Positions 1-14,700 are shown, counted from the first letter of the stretch. The stretch: DNA of 64,000 bases from Cafeteria roenbergensis (GCA_008330645.1 VLTN01000003.1:682001-746000); one strand, 5' to 3'. Numbers and translations are program-made. Notes: generated by a model not told the origin, from the letters alone.

Positions 1-2749
1 CGACGGAGGAGGCGGTGCAATACTCCCCCATGCTCAGCTCGGCTCGCACCAGCCGCTTGTACCCGCGAGACACTTGGAAGAAGTCGAGAGTGAAGCCGAC
101 GAGTCTCGGGACGAGGCTCTTTTCCGGCTCGCTCGACACCTCGACTGGGACCACTTTCTCCGTGCCACGAATCGACCCCAGGAAGTTCGTTCGCCCCCAG
201 CGCTCTCCCGTGAGCGCGTTCGCCTCAAAGTCTTGGGCCTCAACCGGCTCCTTGGTGAGATAAAATGCCGCCTGGCCGTCCTCTAGCTCAAACCACCTCG
301 TTAGCGGGTTGCTTTGGAAGATATTCTCCTCGTAGTAGCAGTAGAGGGGCACACCCGGCGCGTCGCCTGTCGAGACGCGTTCAAGGTCGGACGGAGGCGT
401 CCACAGCGGGTCGTAGCAACGATCTGCCACAGCGTCGAACTTGAGGTTCCAAAAGTACGGGTCCACGAATTGCGTCGAGGCGTACGGCTCCCGGATGCAA
501 GCGGGGTGGTCCTCCATCAGCTTCGCAATGCTAATGTGAGAGTCGTACCCTTCGCAGCTGGAGAACCAGGGCAAGTACGGCAGGTACAAGAACCGGGTGT
601 CGGTGTTTTCCGCGTTCGTCCACCAGGTCGAGTCCTGCTCCACGAGGTATGACGGGTCGCGCGTCACGTCCGGCTGCGGCCGGTATCGCTGGTTCCTCGG
701 CACCCAAGGCCCATCAGGCATCACACTCTGGTAGAGGAAGTCGCCGTCTGGGTTGGCACCTTCTACGTCAGCGGCCGAGAGAAGCGACCTGCGGAGGCTC
801 TCGGGCCGGGTCGGGCCGGAGCGGGATGCAATTGCAATGGACTGCCGCCCTCGCAGGGCAGCATGGCTGCTTGCCGCTAGCGCTGCTGGGCTTGAGACCC
901 CGCCGGTGGCTCCGAACACAGGCTGTACTGAGGCATTCAGCCTTTCGGTCCGAGACGCGAAGTAGCTTGGGTGGCCAATGAGCAAGTCTGCCGGTCGGTC
1001 GATCAGGACGTCGTTCTCAAACGCCTGCTCAAACTCGTTGGGCTGGCCCATCACCCGCACAAGCTGAACTGGGAGGTTCAGGGGAAGGGCCACGTCCTCA
1101 AAGTCTGTCCGCTCCAGCAGCGCCAGGAAAACGCGGCGGTTCGCAAGATCGTTGGGGGCGTACTTGGCACGCGCAGGCGTGAACACGTGCAGCTCTCCAA
1201 CGCCCTTCATGTCTCGCTCAAAGTCGCCATAGTAGAGGCCATGCAGCAGTTCCAGAGCGACTGTCAAAACCGTGTCGCGCAAAGCCGAAATCTGGATCTG
1301 CACAAACGTGTGCTTGTTGTCTTCGAAAACGCCAACCTTCTTGTTCGTCTCGAGCCAGTAGGGCAGCCGCTTTCTCTGGCAGTTGCAGCAGTCGGCGCAC
1401 ATGCTGCCAAAGCCCACCTGCTCGGCCACCGGCGGCCACTCGCAGACGGGTGGTATGGGCACGTAGTCGCATACGTACCGGGGAGGGCACGGGGTGCAGT
1501 CCGCATAGATGCTGAGCTGGTAGTGTGCGTCCCAGGTAAAGTTGACGCTCAACTCGCGCAGGTCAAGGGTCAACACGGCGACTTGGTGCGCTTTGAGAGG
1601 CAGCACGCCGACCCCGCTGCTCCGCGAAAACAGCCCCGAGAGTATGGGCCGGTCGGTGGCGTTGAGCAAGAACTCGTCGGGGATCGGCACCGCTCGACGA
1701 AGCACCTCGTTTCCGGTCTTCTTGCAGTCGAAGATACTGGTAGCATGCGTGCCCGACGTCGTGCCGTTGGGGCAGCGCAGGGCATCCTGGCAACGGCAGT
1801 GGTCGTATCGTAGGGGAACAATGCCTTCGGTGCCGTGCGGCGTCTTGCCTTGAACCAAGGACACACGCTCGGGCAGCTCGTCCCGCAGCGAGAATGCATC
1901 GTCGTCTCCTTGATCCCGCCGCTCGTATCTGCGCACGTCATCGAGGAGGTCCACTGCCCACTTGCTGTCAAAGAGGAAAGCGTCAATTCTGTCGGAAGCT
2001 CCTCGCAGCTTTCCAGGGTTGGTGTCGTCAACTGCGAGCAGGTAGGCCGCGTCGGTCCACTCCTTGAACTCCCGGAATGAGCAAAACGCCGGGCACGGAT
2101 CCCGCAGGTCCAGGGGTCCCCGGCGGGAGCAATTTACGACGGGCTGAAGGTGGCCGCAGCTGCGGAAGTAGGAAGGACCCAAGTGCGGGGGAGGGAGCCG
2201 CACAGCCACATCTGTGAAGTTCCAACCGTTCAAAACCGAAGGGATGCCTCTGAGACGCTCTCGCGTCCACAACTGGCGCTCTTCCACGGGCGTGGAGTCC
2301 ACGTCGGCGTCCAAGATTGTGAGCCCTGGCCCGAGCGGACTGGCCCCGGAAGTGACCCAAAACTCGCACCTTGGCTGGACCTTGTTCACAGTTTCGATGT
2401 GGGTCGCTCCCTTGTCTGTGCAAGCCCACAGGCGGTGCGCCTCGTGGAGCACCCTGACTTGCCGCGTGCAGTTGCACTCCTGCCGCGCGACAGCGTCCAG
2501 CACAGTGCGCCACTTGTGGTCCCTCGCGCAAAGCAGCTCCGCGTCCACTGCCAGGGACACTTGAGCGGTCCGGCCGTTGCCGTCTACCGCTGTGCGGAAT
2601 TGCTTCTGCAGGAGAGGGTCGATTGAGTCGAAGCAGCGCTGGTCGTGGGCGGAGATTCTTCGTGGCAGCTTCTCCCCAGGGAGCAGCTTGGGCTCCCCAA
2701 GCCCGAGCGTGGGGTCTGCTGTCGTGGTGTTCAGGCCTCGGAGCATCGC
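1..2749 (-). other. C-terminal-side ectodomain segment of the giant protein, cut by window edge
   Basis: About 916 residues follow the Cys repeats. They include further cysteine clusters (CPPRYVCDY, CADCCNCQ), strands such as TFVQIQISALRDTVLTVAL, and an aromatic segment FLYLPYLPWFSSCEGYDSH. The reading frame is still open at base 1 (last residues near SMGEYCTASS). I see no hydrophobic stretch long enough for a membrane helix up to the edge. It looks like a globular ectodomain ahead of whatever ends the protein. I recall similar aromatic/Cys segments in large algal and protist surface proteins, but this is memory and not a search result. Confidence 0.6.
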
Positions 2750-5700
2750 GTCGTTGGCGATTTTGCCTTGGAGCGGCTCGAACGTGCCCGTCGGGCAGAA
2801 GTACCCGGGAGGGCAGCCTCTGCGGAACATCTGATTCGGACCGGTGCCATCGAGGCAGAAGTAGCCGGCCGGGCAGAGCATATCGAACTGGCTCTGCGGG
2901 GCCAACAGACTGACGTCGGGCGTCGTGCCGTAGTCGCAAACGAACCCGCCGTTGCAAGGGTAGTCACCGGCACTCAGCGCGCCAGTCGAATCTGGGCACA
3001 CGTACCCCTCTGAGCATGGCTCTGCCCGGCTTCGATTTGGAGTCGCGCAAATGATGTCAGCCTCGCAGGTGCCTGGGTGCCACTGCGCCTCTCCTGCCGT
3101 GTCGTTGAACCTGAAGAACCCGGGCTCACAAAGGTTGAACGGATCGTAGTCTGCCTGAATGTGCAAATGCATGAACAAGCTGCCGAATCCGAACTGACCA
3201 TTGTACACTCCAACCTGTCCGTACCCCTGCGATTTGTTCCCGCGCTGCAGCTCGTGCAAAGGGCCGTAGTAGTCTCGCATCCGCTGATACACGATGCTCC
3301 CGTTTGGCTGCGGGTTTGTGTAGCACCATGCGTCGGGGTGGAGAGGATCGCTGTCGTCGAAGAGGTGACTTCGGCCGGTCGAGTCTATCGGCGGGAGCAA
3401 GACCCCCCAGTAGTGGTCCGCGAGGCGAGGGCAGGTGAAGCGGTCTAGCTCTTTGAGGGCCTGCTCGGTGCGCTCGACCGCGGTGTATTGCATTGGGAAG
3501 TCATGGAACGAGCAAGGGTCCACCATGCCGTCCTCAGGGCAGACGACCCCAGGCGCGCAAGGCGTGCATTGCTGCCTGTCGCGCAGCTCAAACTGTTTCG
3601 ACCATGTCCCCTGCGGGCAGTCCTGGCACACGACCGTGTCAGTCTCGAGAATGCCGCGAAACGTGCCGGGGCCGCAGACGACCGCCATAGAGGAGCCGTC
3701 GGGCTCGCACATGAGTCCAGGTGGGCAAGGATAGCAGTCCACTGTCTCAATCGTCGGCGCATAGTACCCAGCGAGGCACATCTGGCTCGATAGGGCGCCC
3801 AAAATCTCGACGTGGTGGCCCTTGGGGGATGGAATCGGAACTGCCGTCCCCGTGGGACAGTAGAATCCGCGGGGGCACAAGCCCATGCCCACTGGGCTGT
3901 TGCTGCCCGCTTCGCAGAAGAACCCGGCGGTGCAGTTCTGAGCCATCCCTGCTTCACCGTGGGCAACCATCGGCGTGCGAGTTCCGGGAAGGCAGTATGA
4001 GCCAGGGCGGCAAGGGTACGGGCGAAGCACTGTATCGTTTCGGAAGGGATCCGCTGTTGCCGTCCCGTTGAGGCAGTAGAAACCCCTCGGGCAAAGAATG
4101 TTTGGCTCGGCCAAGCGCTTCCGAGAACAGATGAAACCGGCAGGGCAAATAGCCGGGTCCACGCGTCCGAAACCCGGGCAAATGTACCCACGAGGGCAGG
4201 GCTCGCAGCGCGGCTGGCCGATTTGGCCGTTGAACGTTCCTGGCAAGCAGGGCATTGGGTCTGCCTCTCCACGAGCGGGGCAGAAGGTGCCAACAGGGCA
4301 CTGCTTGCGCTTGCCGGCAACGGAAAACGACCCTGGCGGGATGGCTCCGGCCCCCTGCGGCTGGGACGAACCCTGCGGGCAGGCCGCGCCTCCAGCGCTC
4401 ATGCAGGGACCGGGAGCCGCCATGCCTTGCTCTCGAGGAGAGTCTGTTGCAGTTCCGGGCGCGCAGAAGACTCCAGCGGGGCACGGGATTGGTCGCCGGA
4501 GCCGGAAACCGGCGGAAGAGTAGTCAAAGTGGGCGTCTGAAACCGAAACCGCGTCCTCGTCGGCCAGGCGCACGCAGGTGTCATCCAGGCAGAACCTCCC
4601 TCGCAGTGGGGTAAACGGCTGATCTGGAGCAAGCGGGAGCAAGCGTCGCTCGGCCCAGAACCTACCAATGATGCTGCCCCCCTGCAGCCCAACGTCAGTC
4701 GTGCTGTTGTCGAAGCAGGCAGAGTTCCGAGAGCCGGCGAACAAAGACCCGACTCTCTCGGGCTGGCCTGGTCTGCGAGAGGCATGCAGCTCCGCGTGGC
4801 TTGGTGTCAGGGAGGCAGCGGAGCTGAGCTGTGAGAAGCCCAGCTCGGGAAGCAGCTCTTGGCCGCAAGCCGTTGCAGTCGACACCGTTCCCTCCAGGCA
4901 AAAGTGCCCCGCTGGGCAAGGCTGCCGCGGGGTCTCGATCCCGGTCACGTCACACACAAAGCCGGCGGGGCAAACGACCGGCTGGATGAGGCCTGGCGTC
5001 GGGCATGAAAAGCCCACTGGGCACCGCAAACACTCCGTCGAAGCGGGCATCGGCTGGTAGGTGCCGGGAGGACAGAGCGTAAAGTTGCGCATTCCGCGCC
5101 CAGGGCAGTACGCTCCGCGCGGGCACAAAAGCTGCTCTCCGCGCAGCGCTGAGGCGGGGCAGAACCTGCCCGTTGCGCAGGGGGGCTGGATCTCGAGCGA
5201 AGTCCAGCCCGTGTCCGAAAATGCGTTGATTGAGGCGCCAACAGGGGCAGACACTGCGGGACCCCCTGCGGCCTGTGCCTCGCTTCCGGGCGCCTCTTGC
5301 CCGCCGAGGCACAGCATCAGCCGAGGAGAAAGGTACACGGCAGTGCCCTGGTTCAACCCGATCCGGCAGCGCAGCATGGACGTATTCACCAGGCCGGATG
5401 CAAGGATGAATGCGTGCCCAGGCGGGCCGGCGGCCCTGACCTTGTCTGGAGCCACGGCCCGGCGAACGACTGGGTCCTCGACGAACAGGAAGCGGAATCC
5501 ATCGCTCGACGACGACTGGCCGTCCACGCTCACCTCCACGCTGGCAGAGTGGGCGAGTACGAAAGGGTAGTTTGCTGCTCCGGGGAACATGCGCCGGCTC
5601 AGGCTCAAGGGGTCCGGGCGGAGCGTTTCAAGTCGCTGCAGACTGATCCACCTGAGAGTATTGTTCGGTCCTGCAGGCTGTCCAGCAGCGCCTGCCAACG

Positions 5701-8700
5701 CCGGGGCCTCGACAGTCTGGAACACGTGCTCGTAGGGCCCCACCGGGTGGAACTCCTGGCCATACCCAGCGCGGCGGCGCTGGTCAAGTGACGGGCTCAA
5801 GCATTCGATCCTCTTTGCGCTCACAAACGTTGCCGCGACGGCAAGGTCGTCAAAGACGCATGACAGGGACGAGCTGTTGACAAATCCTTGCCCAGCGATT
5901 TGCAAGCGTGTGCCGGCGACGTGTGCGGCTCCCAGGACAGGCCGAAGCGAATCGACAGCAGGTGGGTCCACGACGTGAAGCTGAGCGCCCGCGGGCGAGT
6001 CGTCTTGGCCGTTGTTTGCGAACCGCACCGTGTAGGTTCCGATGGGCAGGGCTGGGGCTTGGCAAAACGCCGACTCCGCGTCGACGACGACGGCCGGTGC
6101 CTCCCCCGTGGGCGACAGCGGCCGCTGGGATTCATCCGCAGATAGGATTGGAGCGCTAGCAAAGTGGCAGCGAGCCTCGCTCGTGGGGAGGAAGCCCGAG
6201 CCTGACACGTGGAGCACGGTGGTCCCGCTGGAAAGGGCCACGTTCGGAGCCACCTTGGCCACCACCGGTCCAGCAGGCAAGTACGTGAACATCGCTTGAC
6301 CTGGAGCGCTGCTGGAAATGTCGCACGCCGCGCTGTCTTTGCCATTCAGGGCGAACTGGACCGTCACCTTGGTTGGGGCCACGAGCGAGCCCACGACTTG
6401 CCTGTGGATAGGCGGCGCGGTGCACAGGAGGAGCGTCGAGTTCACCACCGTTGCTGGGGTCTGCCCAACTACTGTGCGGGCTGCATCACCCGCTGTCGCC
6501 AAGGAAAACCGGCAGAGGGCAGCGGTCGAGTTGAGGAATCCCCGTCCGGAGACGCGAAGAACAGTGTCGCGGCTGGAAAGGCCGAAGTGGGGCGATATCG
6601 AATCTACCCAGGGAGGCTGAACATACACAAACCGAAACCCGGTGGGCTCGAAGTCCACGCCATTCAGGGCGAGCTCAACGTGCGCCTCCCCGCTTGCGCT
6701 GGAAGCGGTTGACGAGCCAGAAAACGGGGGAGAGCCAAAAACGCCTGCAGACCCGTTCGAGAGCGTGCGCACTGGTCCTGCACGAAGCACGGCGGATGCA
6801 TTGCCACGCCCGGCTGGCGGCTCAGCCTGGACCACGACGACTCCGTTCGGAAGGTCCCCGCTCGAAGGGTCGAACCGGAACAGCCAGGCGAAAGACACAC
6901 CGCCTCCTGCGAGGGGCCGGGCCGGTGTCCTAGCCACTTTGGGCGGCGGCAGGGCAGCAGCACCGGCCCAACCCAGGGGAGACGACGCAATTGCCTCCTC
7001 AATGGCAAGCTCCACCTCGGCAGCGTCGGCGAAGGCATGCAAGGAGCGAGACGAAACCCGAGCACCGCCGCAGAACCGTCCGCGAACCTCCCATTCGGGG
7101 GCGACCCAACACAGTGAAACTTGGAAGCGCACGCGCGGAATCCCAGCCACGGCTGACCCGGGCGGCTGCGTCACTATCGGCCTCCCCGCAGCAGTCACAA
7201 GCCGAGACGCGGGGCCTTGGTCCCCGCTAAATGCCCACGGGCCGGAAACCAGCACTGAGGCCGAAGGGGAGGCTCCCAGCCAGTCGCCGCTGGTGCTGTT
7301 GGGCTGTGGCTCAAGCGTGACGGCGACAGCTTGGACCTCGGCAGATCGGAGCATCGGAGGCGCTCGGCAGGTCACTGCCCGCACTCCGGCGGCCGGCGCG
7401 TCGTCACCGTCGGCAGGCGCGCCATGGACAGGCAGCGCCGGCGATGTCGCGCCATGCTCACCCCATGAAGTGTCCCCAGACTGCAGCCCGCCGAGGAGCC
7501 GCTGGGCGGCAGGCGACAAGGACTGCATTCTGAATCGGCAGCGAGCGTGCTCCAGCTGCACCACACCAAGGCCGAGAGGCGCAGCCAGTTCTATCCGCAC
7601 GTCCGTCCCCCCGCCCCAACTTCCCCGCAGGGGAGCGACCGCGCTCGCCTCCAGGTCCTGCGTGTACGTGTACTGCAGCTTGGCGTTGCCCATCTCACGA
7701 CCGCCAGGCCGAATCGTGACGTCAACTCCAGTCGTGGGGGAGCTGCTCTGGGCCCCCAGGTGGGCGCAGTCAGACACTTCGCACCCCGCCGCCTCACCCA
7801 AGGGCGGGACGGCGCAACCCAGCGCCTCTGCATCGCCCCCGAAAGCTGCCAGAGGGATGCGCGAAAGTTCCTCGCCAAAGCTCCTTGCTACCTGGGCTGC
7901 TGCAGTGCCCGCGGCGCTGCTTCGGGTTCGTGCTGCGGCCACCGCCTCGCGTTGCGACTTGCCAAACTGGCAAATGGAAGGGTTCAGGCCAGCAAGCGTC
8001 TCGCGAGGCACCGGAAGACCTTGCCAGGTTGCCCCAAAGGGCGAATCCCGGATGCTGCCGGTTCCACAAGAGGCCGTATCCCAAGGTCCACTCGTTCCCT
8101 CCCCGCAGCTGCTGGGCTCGTCGGCCCACGCATCCCACGCCAACCCCAGGCGCGAAGCTTGCGCTTGCGCTTGCGACGCGCGCAAGTCAGCGATGCCAGC
8201 GCCTGTCACGATGGCGAAGCCCCCGCCACGCTTGGGCCCGAAGGGAGGGAACACGCGAGCGAGGCGGGGCGGCGAAAACAAGGCCAGCGTGTCAGTGCGC
8301 GAGTCAATGCTGGTGCCGCTCTGGGGCGGAGAATAGTGAGTGCCGTCCACCGACAGCCTCACCGCCACCACGCCGGAATCAGGCATGGTCATGGGCAGCT
8401 TCCGTGCTTCGCACACCAAGCTAGCGCCGCGGCTGCAATTCGTGCAGGCACAACTGGCCGGCACCGTGTGATGCAGCTCCGGCTCGAGCGGCGCGTCAGG
8501 CATTGCAATGCCCAGTCTGGTGGTGATTTGATCGCCGTCCTCCAGTGCTGGCCGGCTGTGCGAAGCTAAGAGCTGCCCTCCGGAAAAGCGCCACTTGAAC
8601 TCGCGTGACAGCAACGTGGCCGGCCCTAGCGGCGGGGAAAAGGGCGCCACCCTCACGGCCAGGCTCCCATTCCAGCCTGTTGCGGGGAGCGAGCGCGGCT

Positions 8701-11700
8701 CGACGTCCCAGAGCACTGGCCAAGCAACATACGTGACAAACGACCCAGCCGTGGGCAAGCCTGCCAGCGTGTCCTGGTTGCGCTCCACGAGCTCGCGCTC
8801 TTGGGCACCAGCGAGAATGCGGCCTGCCGCCCGGATCCGAAGGCTTCTGGACGCGCCCACTCCTTGAACGAGCCGATGAACGGCCACCCCCGACTGACCG
8901 AGCGGGAGCAAGCCTGACGCATTCACGTTGAGCAACGGCTGCGCCCCAAGGTGCCAAATGCCGACACGCTCAGCAGGCTCGGCGTGGAACTGAACCACCC
9001 ACTCGCACTGTTCGAGTGGCGCCGGACCACAGCGCTGACCGCAAGCAGCAAGCATCGTCCGGGTGTGGGGGTGTGGGCCGCAGGAAACGGAGACATTGAT
9101 GGACCCAACACCAGGAAGTGCCTTCAAGCTGGCTGCCAGGTTGATGGGCCCTGTGTCATTCACATCGAGGCTGCTGGTCCAGCGCTGCTTTTCGTCCGTC
9201 GCCAGACGCGCTTGCATCCCCAGAGCAGCTGGAACACCGTCAAAGGCCAAGTTCACCTCGCCACTCAGGCTGGAGTAGTTGCCCCACTGCAGCACCTGCT
9301 GTACCATGTCATAGCCTGCCGCGAGAGTGGAGCTGGCACCTTCAGCCCATTCGACTTGCAGCATGGGCCCCGCACCAAGACCAGCCGACAGGGAAAATTC
9401 CCAGGCGCAATCGAAGGGGTCTGCAACCGCCTCCCGAGTGGCGACCACATGCGCCATTGAAAGGTTGGCAAGCCCGACGCCGTCGACGGGGTCCCTTGTG
9501 CCGAGCAGCGCCTCCCCTGAAACGTTCGAAGCGGCAAGTTCGAGTGCCCGCTGAAGACCGGCCGCTGCAGCTGCTGGAGGAGCGCTGCAGCCGATTTCGA
9601 AGCTCGCCAGCGGCCGACGATTCGCGACGCCGGGAGGCACGGCTCCCCAGCCCAGAACGTTAACGCGGATGCGCATAGACATCATCGCTTCTGAATGCGG
9701 CGTGAGTCCCGGCCACAGGAGTGATACCGACACGTTCGGGTCTTGGCTTGGCGACACCGCGAGGGGCAGCGGGTGCTCATCACCTCCACGCTGCGGCCCT
9801 GAGCCAAGCAGGTCGAGGGCGCGCTGGCCAACCAAGCGCACCGTCCAAGACGCGTGTCTTCCCGGGACCCCGTTGCCGCCTTCGTCTTGGATCAAGTAGC
9901 CGATGCCGTTGGGGCGAAGCACCGCGGCCAGGGCCCGTCGAAGCCAATCACCATCCACTCCCACCGTTTCGTTGACCCGCACTGGCCCCAGTTGCGCATC
10001 GCAAATCCGGCAGAACACCGTGACTGCGTCCGGAGCTGAGCTTGCTGGCACGCCAAGGCGGACACGGCTCACGCGCACGAGCACATCTGAAGCAAGACTG
10101 TTTGCTGCCTGCCCGCTGAGCGCAGCTCGGAGCAGCTGGCGAGGACCAGGAGCTGCCCATTGGACCTCGTAGTCCACTGCAAACGGAGCTCCTGCGGTCT
10201 GCGAGTCAAGCAGACGCCGCCGAACTGCCACCTGGGAGCCGTCGCTGGCGAGGATGGCGAAGGCAAGCTGCTCCTCTGAGGCGAAGACCGACACGTTTGC
10301 CCAGCCGCCCGCACTCGACGCAAGAATGCTGAGCCCCAGAGGCCCGGAAGCCCGCTCGTGAAGCGGCGAGGAAGCTCGAAGAGAAATGAGCTGCACTTCA
10401 GGCATTCCAGCGCGGTCGGGCATGGTCAGGTTCACTTGCAGCTCAGGCCAGATTCTCAAGCGAGCGGATGGCACTGCTCCCGCTCGGGCATGCCAACCTC
10501 GAGCGCCAAGCAGCTTTCCGGAGTTCGGGACCCTCGTGGCCCGCACGCGAATATCCTCCGTGGCTGATGCCGCGCCCACTTCATCAGAGCTTCTGCTCCC
10601 TGGGAGCACTGCACCTGCCAGGAGCAGGGGGGCAGGGCCGTCCCACGACTGAACCTGCACTTTGAATGCAACGGCCAATGCCGGCCTGCTCTCCGAGGAA
10701 GGAAGCTCCCTCGCGTCCGTCACGCGACGGGGTCTCATGCACGTGACGACGTCGTCGGAAGCGACTGCAAGCCTCATGCCGCGCAAGCCGCAGAGCGGTC
10801 CGTCTTGCAAGCGGAGCTCTGGCAAACCATGGATGCTCATTCCTGGCGTCCTCGAGCATGCGCCGCTCGCACCAAAGGCGTGCCTCGCCGCTTCTGCTGG
10901 GGAGAGCTCTTCAACTTTGACAGCCGTGGCTCCAGTCCCTTGCAGGATGGCCGCGCGCAACCTCTCTGCAGAGAGTTCCTCCAGCCGCACCGTCGCGCCG
11001 CTCGCGTTCCATACCTGGCCGTCCGCAACGGAGGAGAAGTTGTTGAACGAAGTGGGGAGCTGTGCGACCTCCGCGCTGGCGACCCGTCCCAGGGCTGCCA
11101 TCGAGCTGTCGCAGGCAGGTGGCGAAAGCGAAGCGTCTGACACGACGACTGCTGCCCCACCCCAAGGCTGATTGCCCCCCTGGGGGGCCCAAAGAGAAAA
11201 GGAGAGTATGTGCGAGTCGGGTTGCAGCAGAGGGCTGCTCATCGACACCACCTGCACTTCCTCCACAACCCCGCGGTGTCCGGGGAGTGCCACTTGCAAG
11301 GAGTCGCCTTGGCTTTGGAGACGCGCAACCCGGGGCTCGCTGGCGCCCCCCAGCCGACCGGGCCGAGTCGTTGGAGCTGTCGGCGCGTGCAACCCCAAAA
11401 CTGCACGTGCTGGCCCCGGGTACGCGTCGACCGGCTCGTCGTCCCCGATCACCACTTCCAGCTCGGTCGCAACGGCGAGCGGCACATCACCCTTGAGCGA
11501 GAACGAAAGACGAGAGGACGTTCCGTTCCACGGGACTGGTCTGGCAAGCTCGCTGAGCAGCTTGCCCAGAGCAACGGGACGAAACGTCGTGACCAGAACT
11601 TGCCCTCCGGGGCGGGGCTGCGCGGCTCGTGCAGCCACAGCCTCCGCATTCCAGCCAAGGGCTACGGCCCACTGCCCGACAGCGGCGGCGGATGCTTGTC

Positions 11701-14700
11701 GCACTCCGGTCGGGCACACCACATCCGCCACGCCTCCGTGAGTTGCCAACACGCTAGCGTTTGAAACGACTGGACGCTCGGCGGAGCAACCTGGGCACAG
11801 GCACGCACAGAGCAGCCCCTGGCCAGCATCTCCACCCAGCATTTCCAGAGAAGCTTGCAGCCGCAGCTCCAACTGGCCGTCCAGACCAACATCCTCAGGA
11901 AGCGCGACGACTTCCGCTGCACCCACCAGCAGGGGCGGCGCTCGTGCCTCGATGGCAAACGTTGCCAAAGGCTGCTCGACGCTGGTTTCCCCGATTCCAA
12001 TGAAGCCGTGCACCACTGCCCGAGGCCCGAGAGAGGGAGGCACAGCAATCGTGACGGGTGTCGGGACCGCGCACGACGCGGAGCCCGAATCCAAACTGAC
12101 GGGGCTCCAAGCCACGGCCGACGCCAGGCGAAAGCCGCATCGCAGCGACCCAGTCTGCGGATGGAGGCCCCGAAAGACGAGTGCCTGGCGAGCAGCTGTG
12201 CCAAGCTCCAGCAGCTCTGGGGACGCAAGAACCACCCTCGAAACGCTCTCCTCCACGGCGAAGAAAGCAGTTGCTGCCCCAAAGTGCATCCCGTCCATGG
12301 AGAGCGAAATGGCGCAGCAGCCCCCTCGCGCCTCGAATACTGACGCTGTGGCGTCTGTTCCCAAAACGCCGGCTGCGCCAATGACGGGCAATGGGAAGCG
12401 ATACGCGCCGCCGCCCCTGATCGAGCCGGGGCTGGGGCCCACTGAGAGGGAAAATGCGCGAAGGTTCGCATGCATTCGTGGGATGCCCTCTCGGGGCGCC
12501 TCAACACGTCGAACTTCCAAGAGGGAGGCCGACTTGGTGCACGTGGCAAGCAGGGCCTGCAGCTCACGATCCGACACTTGCACCGGAATGGCCTGCAGCG
12601 TGCAAGCCGCAGCGCGCCGCGGCGGCTCGCCCAGCAAAGCTGCCATGCTATCGGAGTCCCAGTGCCAATCGAAGACCCCAGAGAGCGCAGCAGCGGCCGG
12701 CTCGTCTCCAATGGCATCGGCTGTGGCAGTCCCGGTCCTCCTGCCCTGGTACTCCAGCAGTTCCCAGTCGACGGAGATGGCAGGAATGGTGCTTGGCTGG
12801 CTCGCCGAGAAAGTGATCGTCCAGCTCTGTTCGTCGCCGGGGCCAGACTCGATGCGCACAGAGACTCCAGGAGCAACCCCGGGGAGTCGTTCAAGGGCTG
12901 CAGCCATTTCGCCTTCTCCAGCCGCCAGGGGGACTCGCCGAGCAAGTTCGTCGGTTTCGAGCCGGCCGGGCTGCAGCACACGAAAGACTGCGGCACCAAC
13001 GCCGGCGTGGCCCGTTTGCAGTCGAGAAACTTCCACTCGCAAAGGGCTGTTGGCCTCAGGCACGGCCGTCAAAGCCGCTGGAAGCCCCTCTGCTTGGGCA
13101 TCGAGCGCCCAAGAGGCCGACGAAGGCCGTCCGGAAGCAAACGTGAGCACCCAATCCCGACCCCCCGCAACGTCTCGAGCCGATACTCGAACCGACGGCG
13201 AGCCGATGGACGCAAACGCAGCCTCAATTTCGTCCGCTGTTGCCCAGGGGTCGAGCCAAGGAGTTGCACCCACCCCTCCCTGAGGGTAAGTGCTTGCCGG
13301 CAGCTCCAGGCGGAGCTTGCCGATTCCCGCGGCGGGCAGCATTGGTCCGCTGCAGGGATCAATGTGGACTGCTGCTCCCTGGAATGCAGACGTCAACAGG
13401 GTGGCTCCGATGCCAACAAACGGGATTCCGGACTTGAGCGCTGCGTCCCGCGGAATGTCGAGCAGGGCCACATCCCAATTCGGCCCTGAGCCAGCGACAG
13501 ATTGGCATTGAAACCCAAGCGCTTCGCGAGCGCGGCCGACCGTCTCCAGCTGCGACAGCGAACCGGCAACCTCTGCCGGAGTGGCATTCCACGCAACCTT
13601 CCCGGTTTGGGCCGAGGCGTTTGACGCGGCAGCAAACGTCAGCCACCCGCCGACCACGCTCAGTGGCGACGCTACGGAGATCCGAACGACCAGTGGGGCG
13701 ACTGCTGAGCGGGTCACAGCAGCTGTGGCACGCCCAGTCGCATCCAGACTTGGATCCGCCAGGTCCAGGCGAACAGTCACCAAATTGGACAGCTCAGGGT
13801 CGAAGTCGACGTCCCAGGAGGTCCCGCCGTCTGCGTGGCGCAAGGGTCCAACGACGTGGGTGGCTTGAAGCAGCGTGCGCAAACGACTCGAGTCTCCAAG
13901 TTGCGGGCACCCCGCCAACACAGCAGAGGAGACTGCCGCCTTGACAGCAGCGGCTGTTGAGCTGCTGGGGAAAATGAGACGGGAGGCATGCTCCGCTTGC
14001 GCCACTTCGCGGGTCGAGTCTTCAACTCCGCTTGTCTGCGAAATGCCCACCAATTGGGCGCGTCGCCACGCGAGCGGTTGCTCCGAGCTGCTCAAGTTGC
14101 ACTCAGCGCCCACGAGCAGGGCTGGGCTGTCCGAGGGCTCGATGCAGCACTTGGCGGAGCTTGCGTTTTCAGAGAGCTGGATTGCGGCACTGACTCGACG
14201 CGGCGGCTTGCTTTCTACCCCAAGCTGCAAAATGCCAGACCGGCGGCCGTCGAAGGATACCACGAGTGTGGTCGGAAACGGGCGCGCTGGTCCTACGGAG
14301 CGGACAGTCACCACTCCTACCCCCGCTGCAGAAAGCGCCAACTCGATGTCGGAGGCGTCGGCGTCTTGCGGGATCCACGTGCTCGCAAACGCGCTCGCCG
14401 AGTCGGCAGCACTGCCGCTCGAAACAGAGCCGTAGAGGCGCCAAGCTGAACCATCAGACTGTCCAGGCGACAGGAGTAGTGCCGAAGCCGGGTTGGCGCC
14501 TTCCTCCACGAACTGCGGCAGCAAGGCGCCGCTCCAGAGCGCCGCGCATCCGGTTTTGAGCACGCTGATGCGAAGCTGGCGGCCAGCCGCCACAGTGCCT
14601 CGACTATCATCAGTCACAGCGGCCGATCCAAAGCATGGAAGCTCGGCTTGGACTGCGCTCGCGATGTCTTCTACTGTTGCGTTCGTCAGCAGCTCCCTGG

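Noticed and set aside
6642-8336. A 564-codon plus-strand frame
   Set aside because: It lies opposite the giant minus frame, has Ser/Arg/Ala/Pro-biased composition and no domain. It is a GC-rich antisense shadow.
11662-12999. A 445-codon minus-strand frame
   Set aside because: Same strand as the giant but a different frame. The giant frame carries the conserved module patterns here and is open throughout.
11952-13489. Overlapping plus-strand frames of 443 and 339 codons
   Set aside because: Both are antisense to the giant frame, whose translation here shows clear beta modules. The plus-strand peptides have no family features.
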